Below, piece after piece: positions 25,988-38,615 of a DNA stretch of 64,000 nt; within the stretch, counting starts at the first letter, position 1, and each line of letters begins with the position of its first letter. A program made the position numbers and the translations under genes. Source of the DNA: Brevundimonas fluminis. GTDB lineage: Bacteria > Pseudomonadota > Alphaproteobacteria > Caulobacterales > Caulobacteraceae. The notes beneath the pieces were generated by a model. The model ran no database searches. It was not told where the DNA came from and saw nothing but the letters and a program-made list of their open reading frames with translations. The stretch spans positions 1-64,000 of the forward strand of contig NZ_RQWJ01000001.1 in assembly GCF_003934285.1 (NCBI RefSeq). Direction: 5' to 3'.

Positions 25988-26653
25988 TTGAGCTTCTTCC
26001 ATGCCGGACCCGCGCCGCGCGCCTTCGGACCCCGTCCCGGGGCGCTGCGGGACGGCCTGCATCTGGAGCCGGGCATGCGCGTCGGCCTGTTCGGCGGGAG
26101 CTTCAACCCGGCTCACGACGGCCACGCCCACGTGGCGGAGACGGCGCTGACCCGGCTGGGCCTCGACCGCGTGATCTGGCTGGTCTCTCCGCAGAACCCC
26201 CTGAAGGATCCCAAGCAGTCCGCCTCGCTCGCCGACCGCATGGCCTCCGCCCGGCGCTGGGCGCGCGGACCGTCGATGATCGTCTCGGACTTCGAGACAC
26301 GGGCCGGTACCAGCTGGACCGTCGACACCCTGCGGGCGCTGAGGGCGCGCCACCCGGAGGTCAACTTCGTCTGGTTGATGGGGTCGGACAACCTGGAGTC
26401 CTTCGACCTGTGGCGCGGCTGGACCGACATCATGCGCCTGATGCCCATGGCCGTGATCGCCCGCCCCGGCAGCCTGCTGGAAAGCCGCGCCGCGCCGGCC
26501 GCCCGCCGGTTCGCCTTCGCCCGCGTCCCCGCGGAACGCGCCCAGCTTCTGCCGCTGATGGAGGCGCCGGCCTGGACCTATCTGTCCGCGCCCCTGAATC
26601 CCCGTTCCTCGACGGCGCTCAGGGCGGCCACGCAGGCCGGGACGACGGCATGA
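25988..26653 (+). CDS. nadD: Nicotinate-nucleotide adenylyltransferase
   Basis: This 221-residue enzyme adenylates nicotinate mononucleotide in NAD biosynthesis. The nucleotidyltransferase signature MRVGLFGGSFNPAHDGHAHV starts at residue 30, followed by LVSPQNPLKD and MGSDNLESFDLWRGW; the C-terminal STALR corresponds to the ISSTxIR motif. The TTG at 25988 gives an N-terminal tail of about 29 residues common in Caulobacterales; the ATG at 26075 would start directly at the core. The stop overlaps the next ATG (ATGA). Gene order obg-nadD-rsfS-rlmH is typical for the class. Confidence 0.92.
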   Translation: MSFFHAGPAPRAFGPRPGALRDGLHLEPGMRVGLFGGSFNPAHDGHAHVAETALTRLGLDRVIWLVSPQNPLKDPKQSASLADRMASARRWARGPSMIVSDFETRAGTSWTVDTLRALRARHPEVNFVWLMGSDNLESFDLWRGWTDIMRLMPMAVIARPGSLLESRAAPAARRFAFARVPAERAQLLPLMEAPAWTYLSAPLNPRSSTALRAATQAGTTA

Positions 26654-27198
26654 CCGGAATCGACCCGGCGGTCGCCGCCTCGCTGGGCTGGCCCAAGGCC
26701 AAATACGCCTGGGTCGAACACGAGCGCCGCTGGCTGTGCCGGGAGCTCCCGAAGGATGTGTCGCGCGGCGCCGAGGACATCCGCGACCTCTACGTCGAGG
26801 GCGCCCGGCTCCGCCTGCGCGAGGCGATTCCGCACGACGGCGGACCGCCCATGCTTCGGCTCGGCCGCAAGGCCGACGTCGAGCCCTCGATCCGCCTGCT
26901 CACGTCGATCTACCTGTCGCCGGAGGAGTTCCGCCTGCTGTCGGTCCTGCCCGGTCGCATTCTGGAGAAGACCCGGCATTCGCTCGGGCGGATCGAGGGC
27001 GCAGAGGTGTTCGTCGACGTCTTCCGTGGCTCGCTGACCGGCCTCGTGATGGCCGAGGCGGAGTTCCCGGACGCCGACTCCATGGCGGTCTGGACCCCGC
27101 CGCCCTTCTTCGGCCGCGAGGTCACCGAGGACCTCCGCTACACCGGTGGCCGGCTGTCCGCCGACGGCCTGCCGCCGGACTTCGCCCCCGGGTCGTGA
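26650..27198 (+). CDS. CYTH domain protein (triphosphate tunnel metalloenzyme family)
   Basis: The ATG at 26650 overlaps the nadD stop and gives 182 residues. YAWVEHERRWLC carries the ExE-like metal motif of the CYTH superfamily, followed by alternating basic and acidic strands (DLYVEGARLRLREA, PMLRLGRKAD, FVDVFRGSLTGLVMAEAEF) that line the tunnel. Family members hydrolyse triphosphate or inorganic polyphosphate, or cyclise ATP (class IV cyclases). The classic ExExK is incomplete here (EHERR), so activity is uncertain. Its place between nadD and rsfS suggests a link with nucleotide metabolism. Confidence 0.7.
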   Translation: MTGIDPAVAASLGWPKAKYAWVEHERRWLCRELPKDVSRGAEDIRDLYVEGARLRLREAIPHDGGPPMLRLGRKADVEPSIRLLTSIYLSPEEFRLLSVLPGRILEKTRHSLGRIEGAEVFVDVFRGSLTGLVMAEAEFPDADSMAVWTPPPFFGREVTEDLRYTGGRLSADGLPPDFAPGS

Positions 27199-27364
27199 CC
27201 CCACGGACCGTCCGTGCTAGGGTCCATGTTCAAGTCCACCTCTTCGGAGCCCTCAGCTGTCCTCGTCTTCCGCGCCCCGCGCGCCCGCCGTCTCCAACAC
27301 GGCGCATGAGTCCGACCCCATTCCGCCGCTGCTTCCCGAGGATGGGACCGACGCGCCGCCGCCG

Positions 27365-27715
27365 GTGGGGTCGACGCCTCTGGAACAGGCCCTGATCACC
27401 AAGCTGGACGAGGACAAGGCCCAGGACCTGGTCCTCATCGACCTGAAGGGCAAATCCTCCATGTCCGACGCCATGATCGTGGCGTCCGGCCGGTCGCACC
27501 GCCACGTCGGCGCCTTGGCCGACCACCTGCTGCGCGTGCTCAAGGACCACGGCCTGGGCAAGGCCCGCGTCGAGGGGCTGCCGCACTGCGACTGGGTGCT
27601 GATCGACGCCGGAGACGTGATCGTCCACCTGTTCCGGCCGGAAGTGCGCGCCTTCTACAACATCGAGAAGATCTGGGCCGTCGACAGCGGCCACCGCGCC
27701 GACTCCCGCGCCTGA
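27365..27715 (+). CDS. rsfS: Ribosomal silencing factor RsfS (Iojap)
   Basis: This 116-residue protein binds L14 on the 50S subunit and blocks subunit joining under starvation. The Iojap fold is clear: KLDEDKAQDLVLIDLKGKSSMSD, ASGRSHRHVGALADHL, and GLPHCDWVLIDAGDVIVHLF with EVRAFYNIEKIW. The GTG at 27365 was used. The reading frame stays open and protein-like upstream to 27221 (SDPIPPLLPEDGTDAPPP) but offers no ATG, GTG or TTG there, so an N-terminal extension with a rare start is possible. rlmH follows by four bases. Confidence 0.93.
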   Translation: MGSTPLEQALITKLDEDKAQDLVLIDLKGKSSMSDAMIVASGRSHRHVGALADHLLRVLKDHGLGKARVEGLPHCDWVLIDAGDVIVHLFRPEVRAFYNIEKIWAVDSGHRADSRA

Positions 27716-27719
27716 TCCC

Positions 27720-28184
27720 GTGAAGCTGGCGGTCGTCGCCATCGGCAAGTCGGGCCGCGGTCCCGAGGCGACGATGGCCGCCGACTACGCCGAACGGGCG
27801 ACGCTGGCCGGCCGCGCTCTCGGGCTCGGCCCGCTGGAACTGGTCGACCTCGACCCCCGCAGGCCGGGCAAGGCGCCGGAGGCGGAGCTGCTCCTCAAGG
27901 CCGCCGAGGGCGCGCACCTGATCGCCTGCGACGAGCGGGGCAAGACCTACTCCAGCCGCGCCTTCGCCGAACACCTGGCTCTCCTGCGCGACCGCGGGGA
28001 GCGTCGCGTGGTCTTCGCCGTCGGCGGGGCGGACGGGCTGGACGAAAGCGTTCGCGACGCCGCCGCCTCCACGCTCGCCTTCGGCCCCCAGACCTGGCCG
28101 CACGCCCTCGCCCGCGCCATGCTGGCCGAGCAGATCTATCGCGCCGTGACCATCCTGGCCGGATCGCCGTATCATCGCGACTGA
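27720..28184 (+). CDS. rlmH: 23S rRNA pseudouridine-1915 N3-methyltransferase
   Basis: This 154-residue SPOUT methyltransferase modifies pseudouridine 1915 in helix 69 of 23S rRNA on assembled 70S ribosomes. The knotted core is recognisable: LIACDERGKTYSSRAFAEHL, VVFAVGGADGLDESVR for SAM binding, and the C-terminal AEQIYRAVTILAGSPYHRD, which ends in the family's conserved YH motif. A GTG start follows the rsfS stop by four bases. The stop overlaps the next ATG by one base, so rsfS-rlmH-envC-like gene form an operon. Confidence 0.96.
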   Translation: MKLAVVAIGKSGRGPEATMAADYAERATLAGRALGLGPLELVDLDPRRPGKAPEAELLLKAAEGAHLIACDERGKTYSSRAFAEHLALLRDRGERRVVFAVGGADGLDESVRDAAASTLAFGPQTWPHALARAMLAEQIYRAVTILAGSPYHRD

Positions 28185-29236
28185 TGCGTCGCCTGCTCCT
28201 TCTCAGCCTCGCCGCCCTGGCCCTCGGCGCCGCGCCCGCCGCGGGCGTCCAGCCGCGCGATGACGGGGAGGCGGCCCAGCTTCAGGCCCGCTATCGCGAC
28301 GCCGTCGTCCGGCTGAGACGGCTGGAGGAAGAGGCCGCCGCCGCGCGGGTCTCCGCGGCCGCGCCCGCCGCCGTCGAGGCGACGCCTTCCGCCGACCGCA
28401 CGCGTCTCGACGCCCTCGCCGCGCGCGAGGCGCCCGTCCTCGCCGAACTCACCCGGCTGCGGGCGCGTCAGGGCCGCCTGCTGGGCGGCCTCCAGCGCCT
28501 GACGCGGCGGCCGCCCCCGCCGCTGGTGGTGCCGATGCGCCGGGCGGTCGAGGCGCGCCGCGCGGGACTGCTGATGCGTGAGGCGGCCCTGTCTCTGGAC
28601 GCCCGCGCCGCCGGTCTCGAGGCGCGGCGCGCCGGCATCGCGCGCGATCGCCGGGCCGTCCTGCTGTCCCAGGCCGACGCGCTGGCCGCCGACAGCGCCG
28701 CCGGGGAGCGCGCCGCGGTGGCCGCGGATCGGGGCGCCGCCCGCCGGTCCCGCGCCGTGGTCCTGGCCGCCGAGGCCCGCGCCGCGCGGGCCGAGGTCGC
28801 CGCGCTCGCCGATCGTCTGCGCCGCATGGGGGCGACGGTGCCGGAGGTGCCGGCCGGCGCCACCGCACGGGTCTCCACCCTGCCCGCGGGGCGCGATCGC
28901 CTGATCGCCCCTCTCGACGGCCCGCCGCAGGTCCGTTTCGGCCGCGAGGCCGCCGGCTGGCGCTGGACGGGGACCGGCGCCCCCGTCCGCGCCCCGGCGC
29001 CCGGCCGCGTCGTTCACGTCGGGCCGCACGAGGCCTGGGGCACGATCGTCCTGCTGGACCTCGGACAGGGATGGCACGCCGTCCTGCTGGGTCTGGACGC
29101 CGCCTCCGTTCGGGCGGACCAACGCGTCGAGGCCGGCCAGACGCTCGGGGCCAGCCGGGCCGGCGCCCCGCTTCAGATGGAGTTGCGTCGGGAAGAGACC
29201 CCCGTCGATCCGGCGCGCTTCCTGGAACATCGATGA
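28184..29236 (+). CDS. EnvC-like murein hydrolase activator (degenerate M23/LytM)
   Basis: This 350-residue periplasmic protein has a signal peptide (1-22, LALGAAPAAG), a long Ala/Arg/Glu-rich coiled coil (about 30-220) and a C-terminal LytM domain (about 235-345; APLDGPPQVRFG, RAPAPGRVVHVG, TIVLLDLGQGWHAVLLGL). The catalytic histidines of M23 peptidases are lost: the usual LHFELR is LQMELRR. Coiled coil plus inactive LytM is the plan of EnvC, which activates amidases at the septum. Genes for rlmH upstream and ctpA downstream are its usual neighbours. Confidence 0.85.
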   Translation: MRRLLLLSLAALALGAAPAAGVQPRDDGEAAQLQARYRDAVVRLRRLEEEAAAARVSAAAPAAVEATPSADRTRLDALAAREAPVLAELTRLRARQGRLLGGLQRLTRRPPPPLVVPMRRAVEARRAGLLMREAALSLDARAAGLEARRAGIARDRRAVLLSQADALAADSAAGERAAVAADRGAARRSRAVVLAAEARAARAEVAALADRLRRMGATVPEVPAGATARVSTLPAGRDRLIAPLDGPPQVRFGREAAGWRWTGTGAPVRAPAPGRVVHVGPHEAWGTIVLLDLGQGWHAVLLGLDAASVRADQRVEAGQTLGASRAGAPLQMELRREETPVDPARFLEHR

Positions 29237-29372
29237 TCGTGCCGCCGGCGAAGAGGCTGGCGCAGCCGTCCTGACGCTGATTTTATCGGATCGGACCCGC
29301 CGCGCCTTGTTTCCGCCGCGACGGCCCCGATGATTTCAGTTTCCTCCCGCGCGCCCGCGCGACCAGACGAAG

Positions 29373-30737
29373 ATGCGAGACCGAATGCGCAAAGCCCTCA
29401 TCGCCGGATGCGCCGCCGTGGCCATCGGCGCCGTCGCCGTCACCGCCGTGGCCCAGACCCCGCGCAACGAGACCTTCCGCATGCTGGAGCTGTTCGGCGA
29501 CGTGCTGGCCGTGGTCGAGCAGGCCTACGTCGTGCCGGTCGACAACAAGAAGCTGATCGAGGCGGCTTTGGGCGGCATGATGACCGCGCTGGATCCGCAC
29601 TCGGCCTATCTGGCGCCCAAGGGCTTCGACGAGCTGCGCGAACGCACCGAGGGTCAGTATTCCGGGGTCGGCCTGACCATCAGCTCCGAGGCCGGGCTGG
29701 TGAAGGTCATCTCGCCGATGGACGGCGGCCCGGCCGCCCGCGCCGGCGTTCAGGCCGGCGACGTGATCTCGGTCATCGACGGCGCCAGCGCCGCGGGCCT
29801 GAGCGTCTCGGACGTGTCCGAGAAGCTGCGCGGCGCGCCCGGCACCAGTGTGGCGGTCACCTTCCTGCGCGACGGCTCCGACCCGTTGGAAGTCACCCTG
29901 ACGCGCGAGGTCATCAAGATCGAATCCGTCACCGGCCGGATGGAAGGCGAGTTCGGCGTCATCCGCATCTCGACCTTCGACGACAACACCGTGCGCGACC
30001 TGAACCGCGTCATCGGCGAGCTGAAGACGGCCAATCCGGGCATCAAGGGCTACGTCGTAGACCTGCGCAACAACGGCGGAGGACTGCTGTCGGCCGCCGT
30101 CGGCGTTTCGGACGCCTTCCTGGAGCGCGGCGAGATCGTCAGCCAGCGAGGCCGCCGTCCGGAGCAGATCGACCGCTGGTCGGCAAAGCCCGGCGACCTG
30201 ACCGACGGCAAGCCGATCGTGGTTCTGGTCAACTACGGCTCGGCTTCGGCGTCGGAGATCGTGGCCGGCGCCCTGAAGGATCACGAGCGGGCGACGATCG
30301 TGGGCCTGACCAGCTTCGGCAAGGGTTCGGTGCAGACGGTGATCCCGCTGCGCGGTGGTCAGGACGGGGCCCTGTCGATCACCACGGCGCGCTACTACAC
30401 CCCGTCCGGACGGTCGATCCAGAAGATCGGCATCGAGCCGGATCTCGAGGTGTCGCGCTCGGCCGCCGAGGCCCGGATCGTCTCGCGCTCGTCCTTCGTC
30501 TATTCCGAAGCCGCCTACGCCAACTCGCTTGACGCCTCCATCGGCGCCTCGCGGCGCGGCGCGCACACGCCCCAGGAGGCGCCGGGCGAGGACTGGCCCG
30601 AGGACAAGGACTACCAGCTGGAACGCGCCTTCGACGTTCTCCGCGCCGGAGGCGACCTCGCGGCCCTCGCCCCAGCCCCGGCGGGCATCGTGGTCACGCC
30701 TCCCAACCAGCAGAACGCGGCGCTGGCCGCGGAGTAG
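29373..30737 (+). CDS. ctpA: Carboxy-terminal processing protease (S41)
   Basis: This 454-residue periplasmic serine protease trims exported proteins at their C-termini. After a signal peptide (about 5-26) come the N-terminal helical region (ALDPHSAYLAPKGFDEL), a PDZ domain (about 85-165, QYSGVGLTISSE, GVQAGDVISVIDG) and the S41 core with YGSASASEI (residues 288-296) and Lys317 in FGKGSVQ, the Ser/Lys dyad. A second ATG at 29385 (MRKALIAGC) could be the true start. The C-terminus is Ala/Pro-rich. A terminator follows at 30830. Confidence 0.95.
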   Translation: MRDRMRKALIAGCAAVAIGAVAVTAVAQTPRNETFRMLELFGDVLAVVEQAYVVPVDNKKLIEAALGGMMTALDPHSAYLAPKGFDELRERTEGQYSGVGLTISSEAGLVKVISPMDGGPAARAGVQAGDVISVIDGASAAGLSVSDVSEKLRGAPGTSVAVTFLRDGSDPLEVTLTREVIKIESVTGRMEGEFGVIRISTFDDNTVRDLNRVIGELKTANPGIKGYVVDLRNNGGGLLSAAVGVSDAFLERGEIVSQRGRRPEQIDRWSAKPGDLTDGKPIVVLVNYGSASASEIVAGALKDHERATIVGLTSFGKGSVQTVIPLRGGQDGALSITTARYYTPSGRSIQKIGIEPDLEVSRSAAEARIVSRSSFVYSEAAYANSLDASIGASRRGAHTPQEAPGEDWPEDKDYQLERAFDVLRAGGDLAALAPAPAGIVVTPPNQQNAALAAE

Positions 30738-30771
30738 GGCTTGGGGCTTGGGGCTTGCGGCTGGGGGCTCG
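30737..30771 (+). repeat. Tandem heptanucleotide repeat (GGGCTTG) after ctpA
   Basis: Three perfect copies of GGGCTTG (30737-30757) and two diverged copies (CGGCTGG, GGGCTCG) run directly from the last base of the ctpA stop codon. Such short repeats can vary in copy number by slippage. Lying outside the coding region, variation would not change CtpA. Confidence 0.75.
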
Positions 30772-30829
30772 CGCCGGATCGCGGCGGGGCGTCCTTCCGA
30801 GGACCTGAGCCCTGCGCTCCAGGCTTCAT

Positions 30830-30854
30830 GCCTAACGCGCCGTTAGGCTTTCTT
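30830..30854 (+). terminator. Intrinsic terminator after ctpA
   Basis: A perfect 8-bp stem GCCTAACG / CGTTAGGC with a CGC loop is followed by TTTCTT. It separates ctpA from the polysaccharide deacetylase gene, which therefore probably has its own promoter in the roughly 45 bases beyond. Confidence 0.78.
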
Positions 30855-30899
30855 AACCGGCGCCGCGCGATGATCCCGCCCGCAAGGGTGTGATCCGCC

Positions 30900-32090
30900 G
30901 TGACCATGTTCGCCAAACGTCAGTCCGCGCTCGCCGCCTCGGCCGGGCGCCCGCCCGAGCGCCGCAGCCCGGCGGCGGGCCTCGCCCCGCTGCTGCGCGC
31001 GCTGAAGAAGCCGCCGGTGGCCGTCGCCGGCTCCGCCGTGCTGCTGTTCTCGGCCGTCGCCCTGTTCGTCGCCGTTCTGGGCGACCCGTCCGCGGCCAAT
31101 CCCTCCGCCCGCGCCGGCCTGGACCGCGAGGCGCGCGCCGCCGCCGCGCCCCCGACGGGCCTTGAAGCCTTCACCGCCGGTCTCGCCGGCGCCTATCAGG
31201 ACCTGGCCGCGGAACCGGCCGCCGCCGGCGGCGAGGCCACCCTGACCCTGCCCGACGGCGCCACGGTCGCCGGGTCCGGGCCGGTCTTCACCGCGCCGCG
31301 CCTCACGGCGGCCTCGCCCCTGACCCAGGCGCCCATCGCCGGCCTGTTCGCCCCCGATCCCAACGGGCCCCAGCCGATCATCGCCGACGACGGTCGCGTC
31401 CCGGCCCAGGCCTACGCCCGGCCCTTCCGGCCCAACGGCAAGCCCCGCGTGGCCATGATCGTCGGCGGTCTGGGCCTGAACGCCGTCACCACCCGCGCCG
31501 CCATCGAGCGCCTGCCGGCCGAGATCACCCTCAGCTTCGTCCCCTACGCCGAGGGGCTGCAGGGCTGGATCGACCTGGCCCGCGCCCACGGCCACGAGGT
31601 GATGATCGAAATCCCGATGGAGCCGACCGGCTATCCCGACAACGACCCGGGCCCCTACACCCTGCTGGCCTCCGGCGGGGCCGCCGACGTCGAGGCCAAG
31701 CTGCCCTGGCTGCTGGGGCGGGCCACCGGCTACTTCGCCGTCATGAACTATCTGGGCGATCGCTTCATGGCCTCCGACGCGGGCTTCTCGGCCTTCATGG
31801 GCGAGCTGCGTCGGCGCGGCGTGGCCTTCGTCGACGACGGCCTCGCCCGTCGCCGCCCCGGGGCCTGGGCCCGCGCTTCGGCCGATCACGTCGTCGACGA
31901 AGTCCAGACCCCCGCCGCCATCATGGGGCGCCTGAACGCCGTCGAGGCCCTCGCCAAGCAGCGCGGCGGCGCGCTGGGGACCGGCTTCGGCTATCCGGTG
32001 ACGGTCGAGGCCGTGGCCCGCTGGGCCGCCGGACTGGACGCGCGCGGCCTGCAGCTGGCGCCCGCCAGCGCCATGACCCGAGCCGGCTGA
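30900..32090 (+). CDS. Divergent polysaccharide deacetylase family protein (YibQ-like)
   Basis: This 396-residue protein has a membrane anchor (about 35-60, VAVAGSAVLLFSAVALFVAVLG), an Ala/Pro-rich linker and a C-terminal NodB-like (beta/alpha)7 domain (about 175-390): VAMIVGGLGLNAVTTRAAIERL, ITLSFVPYAEGL, HGHEVMIEIPMEP and FVDDGLARR. It belongs to the divergent polysaccharide deacetylase 2 family (YibQ), which always accompanies EnvC-like and CtpA genes but whose substrate is unproven. GTG 30900 has AAGGG eleven bases upstream; ATG 30906 is an alternative. It is probably anchored in the inner membrane and works in the periplasm. Confidence 0.87.
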   Translation: MTMFAKRQSALAASAGRPPERRSPAAGLAPLLRALKKPPVAVAGSAVLLFSAVALFVAVLGDPSAANPSARAGLDREARAAAAPPTGLEAFTAGLAGAYQDLAAEPAAAGGEATLTLPDGATVAGSGPVFTAPRLTAASPLTQAPIAGLFAPDPNGPQPIIADDGRVPAQAYARPFRPNGKPRVAMIVGGLGLNAVTTRAAIERLPAEITLSFVPYAEGLQGWIDLARAHGHEVMIEIPMEPTGYPDNDPGPYTLLASGGAADVEAKLPWLLGRATGYFAVMNYLGDRFMASDAGFSAFMGELRRRGVAFVDDGLARRRPGAWARASADHVVDEVQTPAAIMGRLNAVEALAKQRGGALGTGFGYPVTVEAVARWAAGLDARGLQLAPASAMTRAG

Positions 32091-32180
32091 GCGATTCGCT
32101 AGGAATCCGCCCCCGGGGCGCCTACTTCAGTGCCGTAGCGTCCCGACCTTTCCGCATCCGGGCTCCAACGCCCACCGGCC

Positions 32181-32657
32181 ATGACCCGCGACCTCAGCCT
32201 CTATCGTCCCAACGTCGGCGTCGTCCTGTTCAACCGCGACGGCCGCGTCTGGCTGGGACACCGCGTGAACACGCCCGGCCCGTGGCGCTGGCAATTCCCG
32301 CAAGGCGGCGTCGACGAGGGCGAGGATCTGGAGACCGCCGCCCGGCGCGAACTGTTCGAGGAGACCGGCGTCCGCTCGGTCGAGTATCTGGATCGCACCC
32401 CCGACTGGATCGCCTATGACTTCCCGCCGGACCTCGGCGGTCCGCGCGCGAAGTGGGGTCATAAGGGTCAGAAGCAGGTCTGGTTCGCCTACCGCTTCAC
32501 CGGCGAGGACGCCGAGGTCGACCTTCAGGCGCATGGGGAACAGGAGTTCGACGCCTGGCGCTGGGCCCGGCTGGACGAGACGCCCGGCCTGATCGTGCCC
32601 TTCAAGCGCGGCGTCTACGAGCAGGTCCTGAGCGCCTTCGCCCGATTCGCCGCCTGA
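32181..32657 (+). CDS. rppH: RNA pyrophosphohydrolase
   Basis: This 158-residue Nudix enzyme removes pyrophosphate from the 5' end of triphosphorylated mRNA, opening it to RNase E. The start YRPNVGVVLFNRDGRVWLGHR is typical, and the full Nudix box spans residues 42-64 (GGVDEGED, then AARRELFEETGV). WIAYDFPP and GQKQVWFAYRF, which contact the RNA end, are also present. Gene order ctpA-yibQ-rppH is conserved in Alphaproteobacteria. It converges with the lipoprotein gene at 32660. Confidence 0.95.
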   Translation: MTRDLSLYRPNVGVVLFNRDGRVWLGHRVNTPGPWRWQFPQGGVDEGEDLETAARRELFEETGVRSVEYLDRTPDWIAYDFPPDLGGPRAKWGHKGQKQVWFAYRFTGEDAEVDLQAHGEQEFDAWRWARLDETPGLIVPFKRGVYEQVLSAFARFAA

Positions 32658-32659
32658 GG

Positions 32660-33172
32660 TCAGTCGCGCGGCGCGGCCCACTCCAGCCGCAGTCCGCGCT
32701 CGCGCGTGACGTCCTCGAACTCGACCACCTGCCAGCTCAGTTCGCCCTCGCCCTGACCGTGCTCGCCCCGCACCCGCCGGATGGTGCGGCGGCCCTCACT
32801 CCAGAAGCCGTTGGCGTCGCGGACGTTCCACGTCAGCCCGCGCCCTTCCGCCCAGTCGATCAAGGCCGCGTCGACCGCCGCGATCCGCTCCGCCGGGCCG
32901 GTCACCTCGATGGCGCAGCCCTGCACGCCCTGGGAAGGCGCCCCCTGCTTCAGCCAGCCCGCCTGCACCGCGCCGCGCACGAAGACGGTCGGCTCCGCCT
33001 CCTTCAGACAGGCGAACCTGAGCGCGTCGACGACGATGGCCGCCTCGTCGGCGGGCGACATGGCCGGAAGGGGCATCTCGGGCTGCGCCGGCGGCAGACA
33101 GCCGCAGGCGGGGCGCGGCACGGCGGCGCAGGCCGACAGGGCGACGACGGCGGCGAAGACGAGCGGTCTCAT
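32660..33172 (-). CDS. Putative lipoprotein of unknown function
   Basis: The ATG at 33172, preceded by GGAGGATCG, gives 170 residues. The signal peptide MRPLVFAAVVALSAC ends in lipobox LSAC (Cys15), and the mature N-terminus is Cys- and Pro-rich (RPACGCLPPAQPEMPLP). The rest is a small mixed domain (ADEAAIVVDALRFACLKEAEPTVF; WQVVEFEDVTRERGLRLEW) with no family I recognise. It follows a second small lipoprotein gene (33214) and the ATP synthase operon on the same strand and ends two bases from the convergent rppH stop. Confidence 0.72.
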   Translation of the reverse strand: MRPLVFAAVVALSACAAVPRPACGCLPPAQPEMPLPAMSPADEAAIVVDALRFACLKEAEPTVFVRGAVQAGWLKQGAPSQGVQGCAIEVTGPAERIAAVDAALIDWAEGRGLTWNVRDANGFWSEGRRTIRRVRGEHGQGEGELSWQVVEFEDVTRERGLRLEWAAPRD

Positions 33173-33213
33173 GGACGATCCTCCAGCTTCGGCGGCCATG
33201 TTGCCGCGACGGT

Positions 33214-33429
33214 TCACCGCCCGGAAGCTACCGTATCTGACGGCTGAGCGGCCGGCTGCGCCGGACAGCTGCGCGGGATGTGCAGGATCGTGCCCATCGC
33301 CCCTTCCCGAACCGGCGGCTGATAGATGGCCATGGCCGGGCGGCATCCGTCGGCGTCCAGCACCGGCTCGCCCAGCGCGGCGCAGCCGGCCATCGGCAGG
33401 GCCGGCAGCAGAAGTCCCCACATGCGCAA
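33214..33429 (-). CDS. Small putative lipoprotein of unknown function
   Basis: This is a peptide of about 70 residues with a short signal (MWGLLLPALPMAGC, lipobox MAGC) and a mature part containing DADGCRPAMAIYQPPV and HIPRSCPAQPAAQ; two cysteines could form a disulfide. The TTG at 33429 sits six bases after GGGAGG and was kept; an ATG at 33423 is two codons further in. The ribosome site lies within the 3' arm of a hairpin (33431-33457). No family is recognised. Confidence 0.6.
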   Translation of the reverse strand: MRMWGLLLPALPMAGCAALGEPVLDADGCRPAMAIYQPPVREGAMGTILHIPRSCPAQPAAQPSDTVASGR

Positions 33430-33430
33430 A

Positions 33431-33457
33431 GGCCGCCTCCCTCGTCAGGAAGCGGCC
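33431..33457 (-). terminator. Hairpin between atpC and the small lipoprotein gene
   Basis: On the minus strand GGCCGCTTCC pairs with GGAGGCGGCC around a seven-base loop and is followed by TTT. It could end the atp transcript, but its 3' arm also contains the only Shine-Dalgarno-like sequence of the next gene, so it may restrain that gene's translation. Confidence 0.5.
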
Positions 33458-33493
33458 ATCAGCGCCCGCCGCGGCTGAGCGGTCAAGTCGGGA

Positions 33494-33763
33494 TCAGGAT
33501 TCGGCCAGTTCCTCGGCGCGCTCGGCGAGAATGGTCAGGCCGGCCGGCGTCACGTCGGCGAAGCCGCCGTGCACCTCGAAGCGGCGGCGCGTGCCGCCGT
33601 CGATCACGGTGACCGTGCCTTCCTTCAACGCCGTCATGAAGGGCGCGTGGTCCGCCAGGACGCCGAAGTCGCCCTCGACGCCCGGGGCGTCGACCTGGTC
33701 CACGAGGCCCGAGAAGACCTCGCGCTCGGGCGAGACGAGGGAGAAGTTCAGCTTGCCGGCCAT
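33494..33763 (-). CDS. atpC: F1 ATP synthase epsilon subunit (short form)
   Basis: This 89-residue subunit of the central stalk holds only the N-terminal beta-sandwich (LNFSLVSPEREVFSGLVDQVDAPG, GDFGVLADHAPFMTALKEG, FEVHGGFADVTPAGLTILAE). The C-terminal helical hairpin that inhibits rotation in other bacteria, which brings the usual length to 130-140, is absent. Short epsilon subunits are known from Caulobacter and relatives, where a separate zeta subunit takes over inhibition. Last gene of atpHAGDC; three bases from atpD. Confidence 0.92.
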   Translation of the reverse strand: MAGKLNFSLVSPEREVFSGLVDQVDAPGVEGDFGVLADHAPFMTALKEGTVTVIDGGTRRRFEVHGGFADVTPAGLTILAERAEELAES

Positions 33764-33766
33764 GGA

Positions 33767-36242
<2,476 letters not shown>

Positions 36243-36275
36243 CGGGCGCTACTCTTTCAGCTTCCGGGGGTCAGA

Positions 36276-38433
<2,158 letters not shown>

Positions 38434-38615
38434 TTGGATCCGTCCGGATTATGCGTTCGGGGCGTGACCGGCGGCGAGGGCTCGCTCCGACCAAGGGCTT
38501 GGAATGCTTGAAGAAAGCACGCCGGAAACGCGTCGATGACGGTCGTTCCCGGTTCAGCCGGGCGCCGGATAGCACCTTAACCCCCAAACCGCAACCGAGG
38601 CGGCGGGTCGCAGCG

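Noticed and set aside
38527..38552. GGAAC...CGTT pair resembling a sigma-EcfG promoter before the atp operon
   Set aside because: The spacer is only 14 bases, outside the 16-17 found in the three clear promoters here.
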